Shown: positions 1 through 36,256 of the stretch, one piece after another
How the letters are laid out: the number at the start of each line of letters is the position of its first letter
How positions within the stretch are numbered: the stretch's first letter is position 1
Origin: Prochilodus magdalenae
Lineage: Eukaryota; Chordata; Actinopteri; Characiformes; Prochilodontidae
Reading direction: 5' to 3'
DNA length: 64,000 bases
Assembly (NCBI GenBank): GCA_024036415.1
Contig: JAMWET010003934.1
Location: 975,001-1,039,000 of the forward strand
Notes under the pieces: model-generated
The model's input: the letters and a program-made list of their open reading frames with translations, nothing else
Told to the model about the DNA's origin: nothing
Databases searched by the model: none
Position numbers and translations under genes: made by a program

Positions 1-67
1 TTTAGGGTATATAAGTATTAGATCAAAGGTTAATTTGTTTGGTAATTTGATTAACAGGAATTCTCAC

Positions 68-24889
<24,822 letters not shown>

Positions 24890-25539
24890 GCTGGAGAAAA
24901 GTTTCCGGTCGCTCCTCTGCTGACGGTTAGAAGCCCACTCCGAGTTTCCTCTCTAAGCTCCAGTGCTGCTGAATCCAGCCCAACAACTCCAGTGACGTTT
25001 CTGCAACTTTATCTAAAAACTCGAAAATGGCTGATCCTGACAGTACCTGAGCAGACAGCCAGAGGCCACTGTGCCTAAACTGTCAGAATGAGCTGTGAAC
25101 TCGGGTCTCCTAATACTGACGTTTTCATGAAGCGCCTGTAAACATTTACGGCTTTGGCTTCAATATAATGAAACAAAGGTCCTTTCCACCGACCTACTTA
25201 CCTCCATGCTAGGGTTACTCACCACGTTTTATCAGAGGTCACCACTGAGGGGTGTGTCCATGTTCTCACCCAGAGGAAAGAATTACCCTAATGAGATCTG
25301 TTCTTAATGTTCCTCTACTAGACATGTTTAAAATCAGAGTAAATCTGATGCCAGCATCTCCTGTTTCTGAAATCTGGTTGTGAGAAATAAGCCTTTAGAC
25401 TTTCTCAAAATATTGTCACACAAGGTTTAACTCTTTTGGGTCTGACTCGTCTCTCCCTGGTCTTAGCTAAATAAGATTTCTATAAAAACTGTAAAATCTT
25501 GTAGTTTTCTTTAACTCATGCTTTTCTGATTCCTCACCA

Positions 25540-26135
25540 GAATGTCCTACAATGAAATCCTGACGTTTTCTGCTAAGGGGTCTTAGGGGGAGTCTGCAGG
25601 ACGCACCATCCATGGTGTCCAAAAAGAATCTCACATTTTGATCTGAGCACAGAACAGTTTTTGCATTTTGCTTCAGTCCATTTTAAAGGATCTTTGGCCC
25701 AGAGAAGATATCAATGTTTCTGAATCTTGTTGACATATGGCTTCTCTTTGCATGATACAGCTTTAACTTGCATTTGTGGATTGTGCGGTGAACTGTCTTC
25801 ACAGATAATGATTTCTGGTAGTGTACCTGAGCCCATGCAGTGATTTCCAGTACATAATGATGCCTGTTTTTAATTCAGTGCTGTCTGAGGGTCCAAAGAT
25901 CATGAGCATACCATATTACCCGTCGCCCTTGTCCAAATTTTCTACATCTTTGTGACTTATTTGCACTTACTTCTTCAGTCTTTTCTGATGTGTTGCTGCC
26001 ATCAAGTTTCTAAATGAGTTAATAATTTTCATGAAATGGTTCATTGTTTCACTTGCTTTGTGCCCTTATTTACATTTATTTAAATTATACACAGTGTTCC
26101 AACTTTTTTGGAATTTGAGTTGTCAGATTTGGAGT
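25540..26135 (-). mobile_element. decayed DNA transposon (fish Tc1/mariner-type family)
   Basis: GCATGATACAGCTTTAACTT, TGCATTTGTGGATTG, CCCATGCAGTGATTTCCA, GCTGTCTGAGGGTCC and the terminal TTCCAACTTTTTTGGAATTT are words I know from an abundant teleost DNA transposon whose end reads CAACTTTTTTGGAAT. The middle is deleted and no reading frame survives. Superfamily assignment is inference. Confidence 0.6.
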
Positions 26136-27469
26136 TGTACAAGATGGCAGAAACAGAATTCTTATCTAAACTGAAAGATCTAAACTAAAACAGCTTTACA
26201 ATATCACACATTATTTCGCAGCCATTTCTTCAAAGCATATTTACACCCCATTCACACTTTAATTGACTGAACAAAAACATACAAATGTGTTTGTTTGTAA
26301 CTGTTTGTAAATATACTATAAGGTAAGGACGTTACTCTTCTTTTCATGTTGCAGAAGTACAGTTGCAGCAATATGAGAAAATAGTGCTTCAGATCCTCAG
26401 TGAAGGAACATTTGGGAATATACCCTGAAAATATACACTGTATAAAGTGCAGCCTGAAAAATTAATTTAATTTGTTACAAGCAAGTCGAAAAGTTTTGCT
26501 CAACTCAAAAAATGACTTTGATTGAAATAATTGTTTGTTTAAAGCCATGTTTTAGATTGAACAAACCTAATTCATTTGCTTGAAAGTAGAGTAATTTTGT
26601 TAGGTTGGACCAATGAAACACTTTTTACAGGGCTTTTTCCAAAAGGACAAAGAGGCAACACTGGGTCTGGGAACCATATGGCTGTTTTCTAGAAATCTCA
26701 GTCAGAAGATGGAGAGCCACAAGAGCATCTACCATTGACCATTGACTCGAACAGCATTCAAAATATGGAAAGCCAGCTCGAGCTTAGCAACCCAAAAAGA
26801 GACGTATCTAAAGTTTGGGGGATGGGGCCAGGGGTAGACACCAAAAGCCTGGTTGATCAAGTACGTATACTTCTACACTTGCAACGTTTTGTATGGAAAG
26901 GTAAAAATGAAACCAAGTTCATCTCCAAAGAGCCCATCTGTATTGCCTCTTATTATTTTAAGCTGATAGCCCAGTTGGAAGATGTCCTGTGAGAGCTTTT
27001 TTTTTTTTTTTTTTTTTGTGCTGTGGTTTTATCTCTGGGGCCATGTTAGCTTTACACATGCCTCAAATTGCTCCCCTACTATAACAACCACCATGTCAGA
27101 GTGTCTGCTCTGCATCTACTACCATCATCTTGTACAGGTCATTTCAAGTTTACTGTAATGAGCACATGCATGTTATAAAGAGAGAGAGAGAAGAAGCATG
27201 GATGGATACACATGCAGGGTGGTTGCTCCAGGTTGTAGCCCGTATGTTCTGCCACACTGCTGTTATCCTGTATTGTGATGAATGAGGTGTGGGTGTTCCA
27301 CTGCCCAACAAATTGTTTCCAGTACACCACAATGACTGTTCCCCGCGTGGGTTTCTCTATGGAGGTCGGAGCAAGTACCTAACCACCGGTTGTATCTTTC
27401 TCCCCAGGAGTATTTGCCCACCATCATTATTTGTTCCAATCTACCATGATACTACACTCATCTTCGAAG

Positions 27470-27900
27470 GAATAGACACACAAACAGTTGTAGCCAGAAA
27501 GAAGCCACCGACAGCAATGAAACTTGGTTGGTAGGTTTGACATTGTGAACGTGTGAATGATTCAAGTTTCACCCACGCTACGTCAAAATCTCCTAAGACT
27601 ACAGGTGTTATGCCAGATGACGGTCATCAAGATGAATGGTTTGTTGTCATTCATTACATGTCCGAAAGGCCTGGTCCACCTCCTCCCCTACCACAAAATC
27701 TGCAGGAGCTGTGTGAGAATATTCAAGCTATGTAGAATGAGTTATCACAGGACACCATTAGGAAGCATTACAACTCCATGCTGAGGAATCTGGTATGTTG
27801 CATTAGCAAACATGCCAGCCTGATGCCATACCGAGAGACACTACTTCTGCATGTGAAGCTTAATAAATATTACCAATATGAGTCTAAATTTAGCAACATT
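27470..27900 (+). mobile_element. Tc1-like transposon remnant with transposase C-terminal scrap
   Basis: A frame at about 27676-27830 reads PPPLPQNLQELCENIQAM, stop, NELSQDTIRKHYNSMLRNLV, resembling a Tc1 transposase C-terminus with a TAG in place of an expected Trp. The stretch AATGAAACTTGGTTGGTAGG at 27519 is similar to ATGAAACTTAGAAGAAACTTGG at about 61150, so both may derive from one family. Confidence 0.5.
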
Positions 27901-27978
27901 TGTTGTTCCTGTTAACCATTATTTTGTTCTGAATAGCATCGCAATCCAACACTTCCATCTGGGTACAACTATTCTTTT

Positions 27979-28079
27979 AGATAGATAGATAGATAGATAG
28001 ATAGATGGATGGATGGATGGATGGATGGATGGATGGATGGATGGATGGATGGATGGATGGATGGATGGATGGATGGATG

Positions 28080-28121
<42 letters not shown>

Positions 28122-28160
28122 GAGATAGAGAGATAGATAGATAGATAGATAGATAGATAC
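27979..28160. repeat. (TAGA)n-(TGGA)n-(TAGA)n compound microsatellite
   Basis: TAGA units to about 28006, roughly 19 GGAT units to about 28082, then TAGA units with GAGA interruptions to about 28160. Long open frames ([12 protein letters not shown] types) are products of the repeat and not genes. Confidence 0.97.
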
Positions 28161-28400
28161 TTTTTGATCCCAGAGGGAAATTCAAGGCATGCAGTAGTAG
28201 ATAAACAAAGTACACAGAAGTAACAAGAGAAGGACAAGATAGAGTTATACAGATAGAGATAAAGATACAATACAAAGTTTGAAAGTATAAAAATAGAGTC
28301 CTTAATGTCTGTGTAAAGTCCTTAAGTGTCTGTGTAATGGAGGTAGTGGTATACCATTTGCTGTGCAAATTAAGAAGATGACTGATGTCAGCCATATAGA
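28160..28400 (-). mobile_element. LINE-like 3' end abutting a tetranucleotide tail
   Basis: TACTTTTTGATCCCAGAGGG followed by AAATTCAAG directly next to the TAGA array. The reverse complement, CTTGAATTTCCCTCTGGGATCAAAAAGTA(TCTA)n, is the common teleost non-LTR 3' end form. A second, oppositely oriented example lies at 55780-56110. Confidence 0.6.
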
Positions 28401-29044
28401 CAGTGCAATTGAGAAGATGGCTGTTGTCAGAAATACAGACAGTGCAAGTACGCAGTAATATAAATAATTTAGCAGTGCAAGATATGTAAACGATAAATGG
28501 TTGAGTACACTCATTTGATGATGAGTGTATTTGGTCAATACATATAGATTTAAGGTACAACTATTTATAGCTCAGCTCATTTTTTGTCAAAATCTTGAAT
28601 GTGGGAAAATGTGTACATTTACCATTATGCCTTCAGGGGGGATAATATATGTAGGCCCCACATCAATGCCAGAAAATTCAAACAACATGTTCATCACTCT
28701 GGTTCAGCAGTTTTCTCCGTTTAGACATAAAAGACCTTTAAGTTTGTGTTCTAGCTCATCAGTTGTGAATGTGCCGCAGGCTTTAAACCCTGAAAAAACT
28801 TCTGCTGTGGTATGTTTTACACGCCAAGCAAATCCACTGGGGATCAGGTGAGCAGAAACCAAGCAGCAGAGTTGAGTGAATCCACATCACTGCAATGTAA
28901 TTGGCTTTGTTTTGCATTCTGTACACCAAGGCCTTGCTTTGTGATAACCTTGCACACCGCTGAAGCCTGAGAGATAACCACTAAATGAGAGAGTCTAGTT
29001 AGTATTATGGACCACAATTCTTTTGCTCGAGGGAGACAGGCTGA

Positions 29045-29072
29045 AGTATGTGTGTGTGTGTGGGGGGGGGGG
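29045..29072. repeat. (GT)n followed by poly-G
   Basis: GTATGTGTGTGTGTGTG followed by about 12 G residues. Short, intergenic. Confidence 0.8.
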
Positions 29073-31469
29073 ATTATTATCCTTTATACTGCTTTTTTCA
29101 AGAGCAAAATTGCCTTAAACTTACTACATTCACTCTTGAAGATTGCTGCCGTTTTTAACTATGTGAGGTAATTATATCCATGGTTATAGATCAGTATGTC
29201 ATACAGTATCAGTAACCACACCAGCAACTCAGTTTGAAAAGACTTATATTTTGTATAAAGCTAATTGGCATGCTAAGAAGCCTTACAGTAATCTTTCATT
29301 ACCTGTTATCTACATTAGCTACTTCAACTGTAGAAACAAACAAGACTTGGCTGATCCATGCGTTTCGGATACAGGGGAAATGTGTATATGTCTGGAGTGT
29401 CTGAAGGATCATACAGGAGAGGTATGAATGTAAAACCTGCTTTACACCGTTACACTATGTGATTACAGCCTCATACATTTTTGGCATGTCACACTGCACA
29501 ATGGGTCATTTATCTGTCCACTACGTGGTAGCTTGCTCTGCTATTTCAATTGAGTTGTCATTTCTCACTCCCAAGAAATGAACTACAATTATCAACCAAA
29601 TATGAAGTAATAACAGTTATCATGGTAGATCAGAGAAGTCTGTGTTTGATGTTGCAGAGATATCTTTTGAAGTTAGCATGCTAAGCTGCGGCCTGTTCTG
29701 TCTCGTAATGCTACTGTAAGAGTAACTGTTTCCATACTAGCCTATGTGCTATGTGTGTTACTGGAGCTGTGTTTGTCCTTCATTTCCCACCGTACATAAA
29801 CATACTTTGAGTTTGTTTCTATATGGACAATAATACAATAATACTGATCTCTCGCCGGCTGTTATGACAAGCACATTTTCCTGTTTTGAATGCTGTTTTG
29901 CGCTCACATAGCTTTTCTTCAAAACTTTCTGCTGTTTTGATGCCGCTAAATGCTTATTCTGCCCCCTACAATTTTTGTGTGTACTGCACCTGTGTATGCG
30001 TAGTATACATATAAGGGTTACAATTCAATATATTGTAATAAAGTAGGCAAGGCAATATACTGCGATAAGCAAATTTTAGGAAAACTGGCATAGTAAAAAA
30101 CATACCAGCATATGCATAGGGATGATAATGCAAACTTTAGCAATGTGCCCTTATGCTGCTGTTATATATTGGAATGGAGGAGTGTAATGACTGAGCATAT
30201 CACTTACTTACTGAGGACTTACATCACTTCTATCTACTGGTCAGGGCTTAAACACAACACAAAATGAACTGCTGTCTGCCACCAATATTTGCATTTAAAG
30301 GATTCATTAAAAAGTGATATTGTCTTACACCCCTTGTATTTTTAGGGCAATATGTTGCCCCCTGTTGTTTGGAGTATGAATATAATATGACAGGCTGTGT
30401 TATCTCACAAATTGCTACTTTCAGAAGTTCCTGACATGCCTTGGTTGATCAGTTACATTTGAAGTAATGAAGAAAACTGAGTAAGTTTCCAAAAACAAAA
30501 TCTGTAATACTCTATAATGCTCTATAATGATCCAGACAGTCATCCTGACAGCTTGCAACACTCTACTGGAAGTTTTGCGGGGCTATATGGCTGTTACAAT
30601 ACAAGAAAATGTTTGTATGATCCACACAGTCACTTTGATAGACTGTTATGTAGATTGAGATGAACTTTGAATGATGATGTCAATAAAAGAGAGTAACTGA
30701 AAGTCTGATTAGTTAGAATAGTTGAAAAGTCTGTAGATGTATCAGTTATACAGTGACATGCACTACTGTATGAGAACCTGATGGCCTGAGCCAGCCAGAA
30801 AAAACACCTAGTTATTTTAGTTTTGAGACAGCAGTGTGTGTGTGTGGTAGAACGAATGTGTAGAATGATGGGAGCATGGCTGAAAGCACTGCCACTCGTA
30901 GCAAGTGATGAAAAAGTGTGGAGATGAAGGACGACTGAGAGTGTGTGAGTGTATGACAGGCTGCTTTTGTTATTCCCTCTTCCACAGGACAGCGCACACA
31001 TGTCTTTTCATTTATGATGAGCTGTGAACGAGTGGGAACGCTTGTCACCTTGTCATCTCGTTCTGAAAATGAATGTAAAAGAAAAAAACAATGTGTTATT
31101 TTAACATGCACTTGTTCTGATGATGCTTCCAGGACATGAGCTAACTTACCTTGTATAAGAAATAAAATTATAATGTAAATGACAGTGTTAATTACAAACA
31201 TATACTTAAGTGGCTCTAAAGGACCACTATTTACTGCATATACAAAGCTGTGCTAAACTCAGCCTCTTTCAGGCAGCTGGGAAAAATACATTGGGTTTTA
31301 TAGCTTTGCAGACCGTTTACGTTCATGTAAACGCACATTTATGCACATGTATTTATTACTATTGCTACTATCTACTATCTTTTCTACAGTCTACAGTTAT
31401 ATTTGTATTTCTTGTATATTTTACTTGCCTCCTTGCGAAGTGAGATATATTTATATTTATATATTTATC

Positions 31470-31560
31470 GTTAGTGACCTGTACTATGTATAGTTTATAG
31501 TTAACACTTAATATTACTGCTTCCGGTACCTACCCATTTAGGTTTTTGCATCTATCTACA
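31470..31560 (+). repeat. fragment shared with the LINE-like tail at 55.8 kb
   Basis: GACCTGTACTATGTATAG, GTTTATAGTTAACA, TACTGCTTCCGGTACC and CCCATTTAGGTTTTT recur at 55783-55862 with small differences. Likely the 3' region of the same non-LTR family, here without the tetranucleotide tail. Confidence 0.6.
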
Positions 31561-31609
31561 TGCACAAAAAGCCACGTGACATGCTAAAGGTCATGGAGCC
31601 ATTACATGC

Positions 31610-32450
31610 TGGATATTTTTTGAGTGGTGGTCACTTTTAACCAAGCAGTGACACTGATGTGTGTAAAAACTCCACTGTGTCTAAACTCGTCCCAGCACCA
31701 CACACACTACCATCCCAGCTAGCAGGGAAAATTCCCAGGACCTTGGCTAATGTTACCTACTCTACCTAACCACACTCTAATAAAGTTTTAAAGTAAATGT
31801 TTTGATCTGATGTTCCAAGTATGTTTTAATGTTGTTTATACATTCATTTCAAATGATGTTCCTATGTGGTAAAATGTTCACTAGGACATTACATTTTAAC
31901 TGCAGTGTTCAGAGGATGCTTTGAGGATGTTGTTAGGGCCACAGATGATGTTATATGATAACAAAGGAAGAATTCATTCTCAGCGCAACATTCAGGAAAA
32001 TGTTTTATGGATGTTGCTGAGGTTTGAGATCATAGAAGGCTTTTAGAGAACGTTCTCCCACCTTTTGAAATAACATTCTGGGAACCAAAGGAAAACGTCC
32101 CACTGAAAACAGTAATGGAACATTTCACTGCATATTCTAAGAATGGTTTGAGAACAAATCATTTCTAGCTGCGACAGACCACCATCATGTCAGTGCTGTG
32201 CTAAGAATGATCCAACATTCAAATAATACCTAGACCACCAAAATCCAGAGGTCAGAAGCCAATAACAAGTGTGGTATACGGGTGCTGATAAAACTGTACA
32301 ACAGCAGATGTGCTACAGCCTGTAACTGTGCACCTATGTGGAACTATAAGATTGGTGGAGCTCATAAAGTGGCCAGGGAGTGGAAGTGCAAACTTGTGAT
32401 TTGTAATAAAGTGGATGGTGACAGTGTTTCTTGTAACTTTGACAAATCTT
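31610..32450 (+). repeat. 'ATGATCCAC' dispersed repeat, copy 3, split by an insertion
   Basis: Left half to about 31712 (AGTGGTGGTCAC, CCAGCACCACACACACTACC). The right half resumes at about 32177 (ACCACCATCATGTCAGTGC, AAGAATGATCCAACATTC, ATAAAGTGGCCAGGGAGTGG). In intact family members these halves are adjacent. Confidence 0.7.
31713..32176. mobile_element. element inserted in dispersed repeat copy 3
   Basis: About 464 bp with CAGCTAG near both ends in inverted orientation (CCCAGCTAGCAGGG at left; TTCTAGCTGCGACAG at right) and flanked by ACCA-like sequence. Internally rich in GGAACATTT, GAGAACGTTCTCCC and AACATTCTGGGAACC words. Probably a non-autonomous DNA element; its class is unknown. Confidence 0.55.
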
Positions 32451-33239
32451 CGCTTACCACCTTGTAATAATTCCAAGCTTGGCCTTTAAAGTAATGGTTT
32501 GACCAAAAATCCAATTTCCCCTTTACCCTGCACATAGTCTATAATCCAGGATGTCAGGTTCTTATGCAATCTCAAATAGACTTGCTTATATGGTTTCTAG
32601 CTCTGTGTGACACACTGTTAATCATATACATGAACCAAAGTATGTTGCTAAGCAAGGCTGAGACCTGAAGGTTAAAAATGTGTCAGTGTTTATACATAAC
32701 ACATAAGCAACTCCACACAGTATGAGGCAAGAATGTGATGATTTAGGCATGATGATGATTCCTGTACACAGCTTCTGTTACTCTATTACCCTATAGAACA
32801 ACTTCACACACCAAATATGTTTTGGCTGACCGATTCTATTGGTGGTGCAGGGGGAAACTGGGTAAATTAGATTTTTGGTTGAGCGCTTCCTTGCTAAAAT
32901 TAGAGAACGGCAGGTATAAATCTCAGCAGTGTTCTGGGAGTGGAATGCTCCAGTGAATCGCTCTGCCTGTGTATTTTTCCCCGAACAGCTGGAGGGATTT
33001 TATGCTACTGTGTAAATCTAGTGATGATGCACTTATTGATAGAATTAACATGGATACCCCAGCAGGTTTTAGAGCATCAGTGCATGCGCATTTATTCACT
33101 ATCCCAATCATTTCATCATTAATCTGCTCTTCTCTATGTGTGTTCAGACTCAGCCCAGCTCCAGACTGAGCTTAAGTGAGAGTCTATCAGCTTCCACTGC
33201 AGTTTTAATTCACTCTCATCAAATCAGCGGCTGCAGGGA

Positions 33240-33634
33240 TTGCAGGAAAAAGAGAGAGATAGAGAGAGAGGTCTTTACGTAATGCTGTTCATCTTTCAGC
33301 TTTAGAAACAGACAGAGAGAGACCATGAGAGGGAGGGAGGGAGGGAGGGAGAACGTGATCGTGAGAGGATGAGAGGGGAGAGAAAGACAGGGAGATAAAA
33401 GGTGAAGTGGAAGAGAGTAAGGAAGAAAGAAAAATGACAATGAGAAGACAGAGAACTGAGAGCAAAGGTGAAAGAGGGAGAGATAGACAAAGAAATAAAA
33501 GGCAGGTTAAGAAAACAAAAAAAGAATTACTGAAGATAAAGAGAGAAAGAAATAAGACTCTAGAAGTGAGTGAAAGAGAGAGGGAGGACAGAGAGAGAAA
33601 GCAAGAGGTAGAAAGGAGAGACAGTAAAAGGAAT

Positions 33635-33697
<63 letters not shown>
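33240..33697. repeat. purine-rich tract, left part, ending in (GA)n
   Basis: The plus strand is nearly all A/G, with GGGAGGGAGGGAGGGAG at about 33331 and a (GA)n run at 33639-33692. It is interrupted at 33698 by an LTR element and resumes at 34560. The 112-residue Arg/Glu-rich frame here is low complexity and not a gene. Confidence 0.9.
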
Positions 33698-33853
33698 TGC
33701 TATATTCGGTACCCTTTTGTAATAAAGCAAAGACGAAGGATATGACTGATAACGTGTCTTCTTTATTCTCAGCTCAACAAGCTCGTAACTGCAGGCTGCA
33801 TAAATGTGTGTCCATCACATGATGCGCAAATCACATAAATGATGTACATCACA
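33698..33853 (-). repeat. LTR (3' in element sense)
   Basis: 156 bp, starting TGTGATGTAC and ending TATAGCA on the minus strand. It contains AATAAAG in the expected polyadenylation position. About 14 bp shorter than the other LTR, owing to a deletion beside CAGGCTGCA, with scattered substitutions. Confidence 0.8.
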
Positions 33854-34090
33854 TCCCTCCTGTAAAGAACACTGTTTACACAACAATGAAGTAAACAATC
33901 AGTGGCATTTCCAATTATAAAAAAAACCTAATGGTTTCACAAGACAAACAAATGTGTGATCTCAACACCCAACATGGTTTAATTAACAGTCCCTGTATTA
34001 TTTACCCTTATGTATTGTGTTACCGACTTCACATGCTTTTATTGTTACTCTGAATACTCTAAACAGTATTTACATTTGTTTTATAAGCCT

Positions 34091-34378
34091 TTAAGGTGCT
34101 TTACGAGTTCTGCAAGATTTCCTGACTTCCATTTGTGTCTCTGTTTGCCCTTCTCTTTCAGCTACAGGTGTCTTGTGTACTGGGCTGTCTAAACCGTAGT
34201 TTGCACCCGAGTTTGTTTCCTCTTCTTTATTCTGTTCCTTGTGAGGTACTTTCAGCAAGTGTCTACGATTTCTCCTGTAGGTCACTCCCTCTTGTGTTTG
34301 GACCACATAGGACCTCGGAGCTACATTCTGTAGCACACGAGCCTCTAGATCCCAATGTTTTCCATCATGCAACCCCAC
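34091..34378 (-). pseudogene. gypsy-type pol/integrase C-terminal fragment
   Basis: 95 residues with AHWD-like start (GKHWDLEARVLQNVAPRSYV) and RRNRRHLLKVPH, typical of the integrase tail that follows the catalytic core in Ty3/gypsy polyproteins. It directly follows the upstream LTR, so it cannot be expressed as a complete polyprotein. Confidence 0.65.
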
Positions 34379-34389
34379 TCCTGGTACTA

Positions 34390-34559
34390 TGCTATATTCT
34401 GTACCCTTTTGTTATAAAGCAAAGACGAATGTTGTAACAGACAATGTGTCTTCTTTATTCGCAGCTCAACAAGCTCGTAACTGCAGGCTGCAGGGTGCAT
34501 GCTGCGTGACTGTGTGTCTATCATGTGATGCGCAAATCACATAAATGATGTACATCACA
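34390..34559 (-). repeat. LTR (5' in element sense)
   Basis: 170 bp, the counterpart of 33698-33853, also with TG...CA ends on the minus strand and an AATAAAG. The interior begins TAGTACCAGGAGTGGGG, which is not a clear primer-binding site. Confidence 0.8.
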
Positions 34560-34780
34560 TAAGAGAGAGGGTAGACAAAGACAGAGAGAGAGTACGAGGT
34601 TGAGAGAGAAAAAGACAGATAGGGACATAGGTAGACACAGTAAGAGACAAAAAGAGAGACAGAAACAGGAAAAAGAGAGAAAGAGACAAACAGAGAGAGA
34701 GAAAGAAAGACAGAGAGACAGGGACAGAAAGAAAGTGAGAGAGAGAAAGAGAGACATAAGTAATGAAGTTCTAGCAGTAG
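34560..34780. repeat. purine-rich tract, right part
   Basis: A/G-rich continuation (GAGAGACAGAAACAGG, GAAAGAAAGACAGAGAG) of the tract at 33240-33697. Confidence 0.9.
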
Positions 34781-34834
34781 GTGTGGCTCTGTAGTTTTGG
34801 AATATCATGTCTGATAAATCGGAGCTTGAACATA

Positions 34835-36256
34835 CAATGAGGAAAATAAGTATTTGAACACCCTGCTACTGTGCAAGTTCTCCCACTTAGAAATCATGGA
34901 GGGTTCTGAAATTTTCATTTTAGGTGCATGTCCACTGTGAGGGACATAATCTAAAAAAAAATAATCTGGAAATCCCAATGTATGATTTTTAATAATTTAT
35001 TTGTGTGTTACTGCTGCAAATAAGTATTTGAACACCTGTGAAAATCAGTGTTAATATTTGGTACAGTAGCCTTTGTTTGCAATTACAGAGGTCAAACGTT
35101 TCCCGTAGTTTTTCACCAGGTCTGCACACACTGCAGCAGGGATTTTGGCCCATTCCTCCACACAGATCTTCTCCAGATCAGCCAGGTTTCTGGGCTGTCA
35201 CTGAGAAACACGGAGTTTGAGCTCCCTCCAAAGGTTTTCTATAGGGCTTAGGTCTGGAGACTGGCTAGGCCACTCCAGAACCTTGATATGCTTCTTACGG
35301 AGCCACTCCTTGGTTATCCTGGCTGTGTGCTTTGGGTCATTGTCATGTTGGAAGACCCAGCCACGACCCATCTTCAATGCTCTAACTGATGAAGGAGGTT
35401 GTTCCACAAAATCTCGCAATACATGGCCCCGGTCATCCTCTCCTTAATACAGTGCAGTGGTCCTCTCCCATATGTAGAAAAACACCCCCAAAGCATGATG
35501 CTTCCAACCCCATGCTTCACAGTAGGGATGGTGTTTTTGGGATGGTACTCATCATTCTTCGTCCTCCAAACACGGCGAGTGGAATTAAGACCATCTGACC
35601 ACAGAACTTTCTCCCATGACTCCTCTGGATCATCCAAATGGTCATGGGCAAACTTAAGATGGGCCTGGACGTGTGCTGATTTAAGCAGGGGAACCTTCCG
35701 TGCCATGCATGACTTTAAACTATGATGTCTTAGTGTATTACCCACAGTAACCTTGGAAACAGTGGTGCCAGCTCTCTTCAGGTCATTGACCAGCTCCTCC
35801 CGTGTAGTTCTGGGCTGATTCCTCACCTTTCTTAGGATCATTGATATGCCACGAGGTGAGATCTTGCGTGGAGCCCCAGTCCGAGGGAGTTTGACAGTCA
35901 TGTTTAGCTTCTTCCATTTTCTAATAATTGCTCCAACAGTAGATCTTTTTTCACCAAGCTGCTTGGCAATTGCCCTGTAGCCCTTTCCAGCCTTGTGGAG
36001 GTCAACAGTTTTGTCTCTGGTGTCTTTGGACAGCTCTTTGGTCTTAGCCATGTTAGTAGTTGGAGTCTTACTGATTGTGTGGGGTGGACAGGTGTCTTTA
36101 TGCAGCTAACGACCTCAAACAGGTGCTTCTAATTTAGAATAATAAGTGGAGTGGAAATGGACATGCACCTAAGATGAAAATTTCAGACCCCTCCATGATT
36201 TCTGAATGGGAGAACATGCAAAGTCGCAGGGTGTTCAAATACTTATTTTCCTCACA
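34835..36256 (-). mobile_element. Tc1-like transposon, copy A
   Basis: Left end CAATGAGGAAAATAAGTATT after TA; right end AAATACTTATTTTCCTCAC. Same family as copy B at 46917-48468. Compared with B, a segment of about 155 bp holding the inner right terminal repeat is missing, with the junction at GTGGA shared by both sides. It carries a broken transposase on the minus strand. The right TA flank is lost. Confidence 0.9.
35198..36051 (-). pseudogene. Tc1-like transposase (frameshifted), copy A
   Basis: Starts at 36051 ([20 protein letters not shown]). A helix-turn-helix N-terminal half is followed by [12 protein letters not shown] in the place of the GRPR-like linker, then the DDE domain: first Asp in VLWSDG, second in FQHDNDPKH, Glu in SPIENLW. 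The frame breaks near 35390, between the first and second catalytic Asp, so the second and third residues lie in another frame. The remaining catalytic residues are all visible, so it decayed less than copy B. Confidence 0.88.

Larger units (their letters stand above)
24890..33239. other. left part of the ACSS3-LIN7A spacer
   Basis: Holds decayed DNA transposon sequence (25540-26135 and 27470-27900), a poly-T run at 26997-27017, a tetranucleotide microsatellite with LINE-like tail (27979-28400), a GT-plus-poly-G run at 29045-29072 and the nested dispersed repeat at 31610-32450. 28560-31440 shows nothing recognisable beyond a TATAA-rich patch. Open frames here are short, unconserved-looking and not called. 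Confidence 0.75.
33698..34559 (-). mobile_element. short LTR retrotransposon remnant (Ty3/gypsy-like), internally deleted
   Basis: Two direct repeats, 33698-33853 and 34390-34559, read TGTGATGTACATC...TATAGCA on the minus strand, with the TG...CA ends of LTRs. A purine tract ACAGGAGGGA lies just before the downstream LTR on that strand. The 536-bp interior holds a frame (34091-34378) with VLQNVAPRSYVVQTQEG and TYRRNRRHLLK, resembling the end of a gypsy-type integrase/pol; the rest of gag-pol is gone. Flanks TCTTA and TCTTT may be a diverged 5-bp duplication. Confidence 0.75.

Noticed and set aside
27919..28560. 213-residue frame with IYLS/IHPS repeats
   Set aside because: Translation of the TAGA/TGGA microsatellite.
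33407..33745. 112-residue Arg/Glu-rich frame
   Set aside because: Translation of a GA-rich tract that continues into an LTR.
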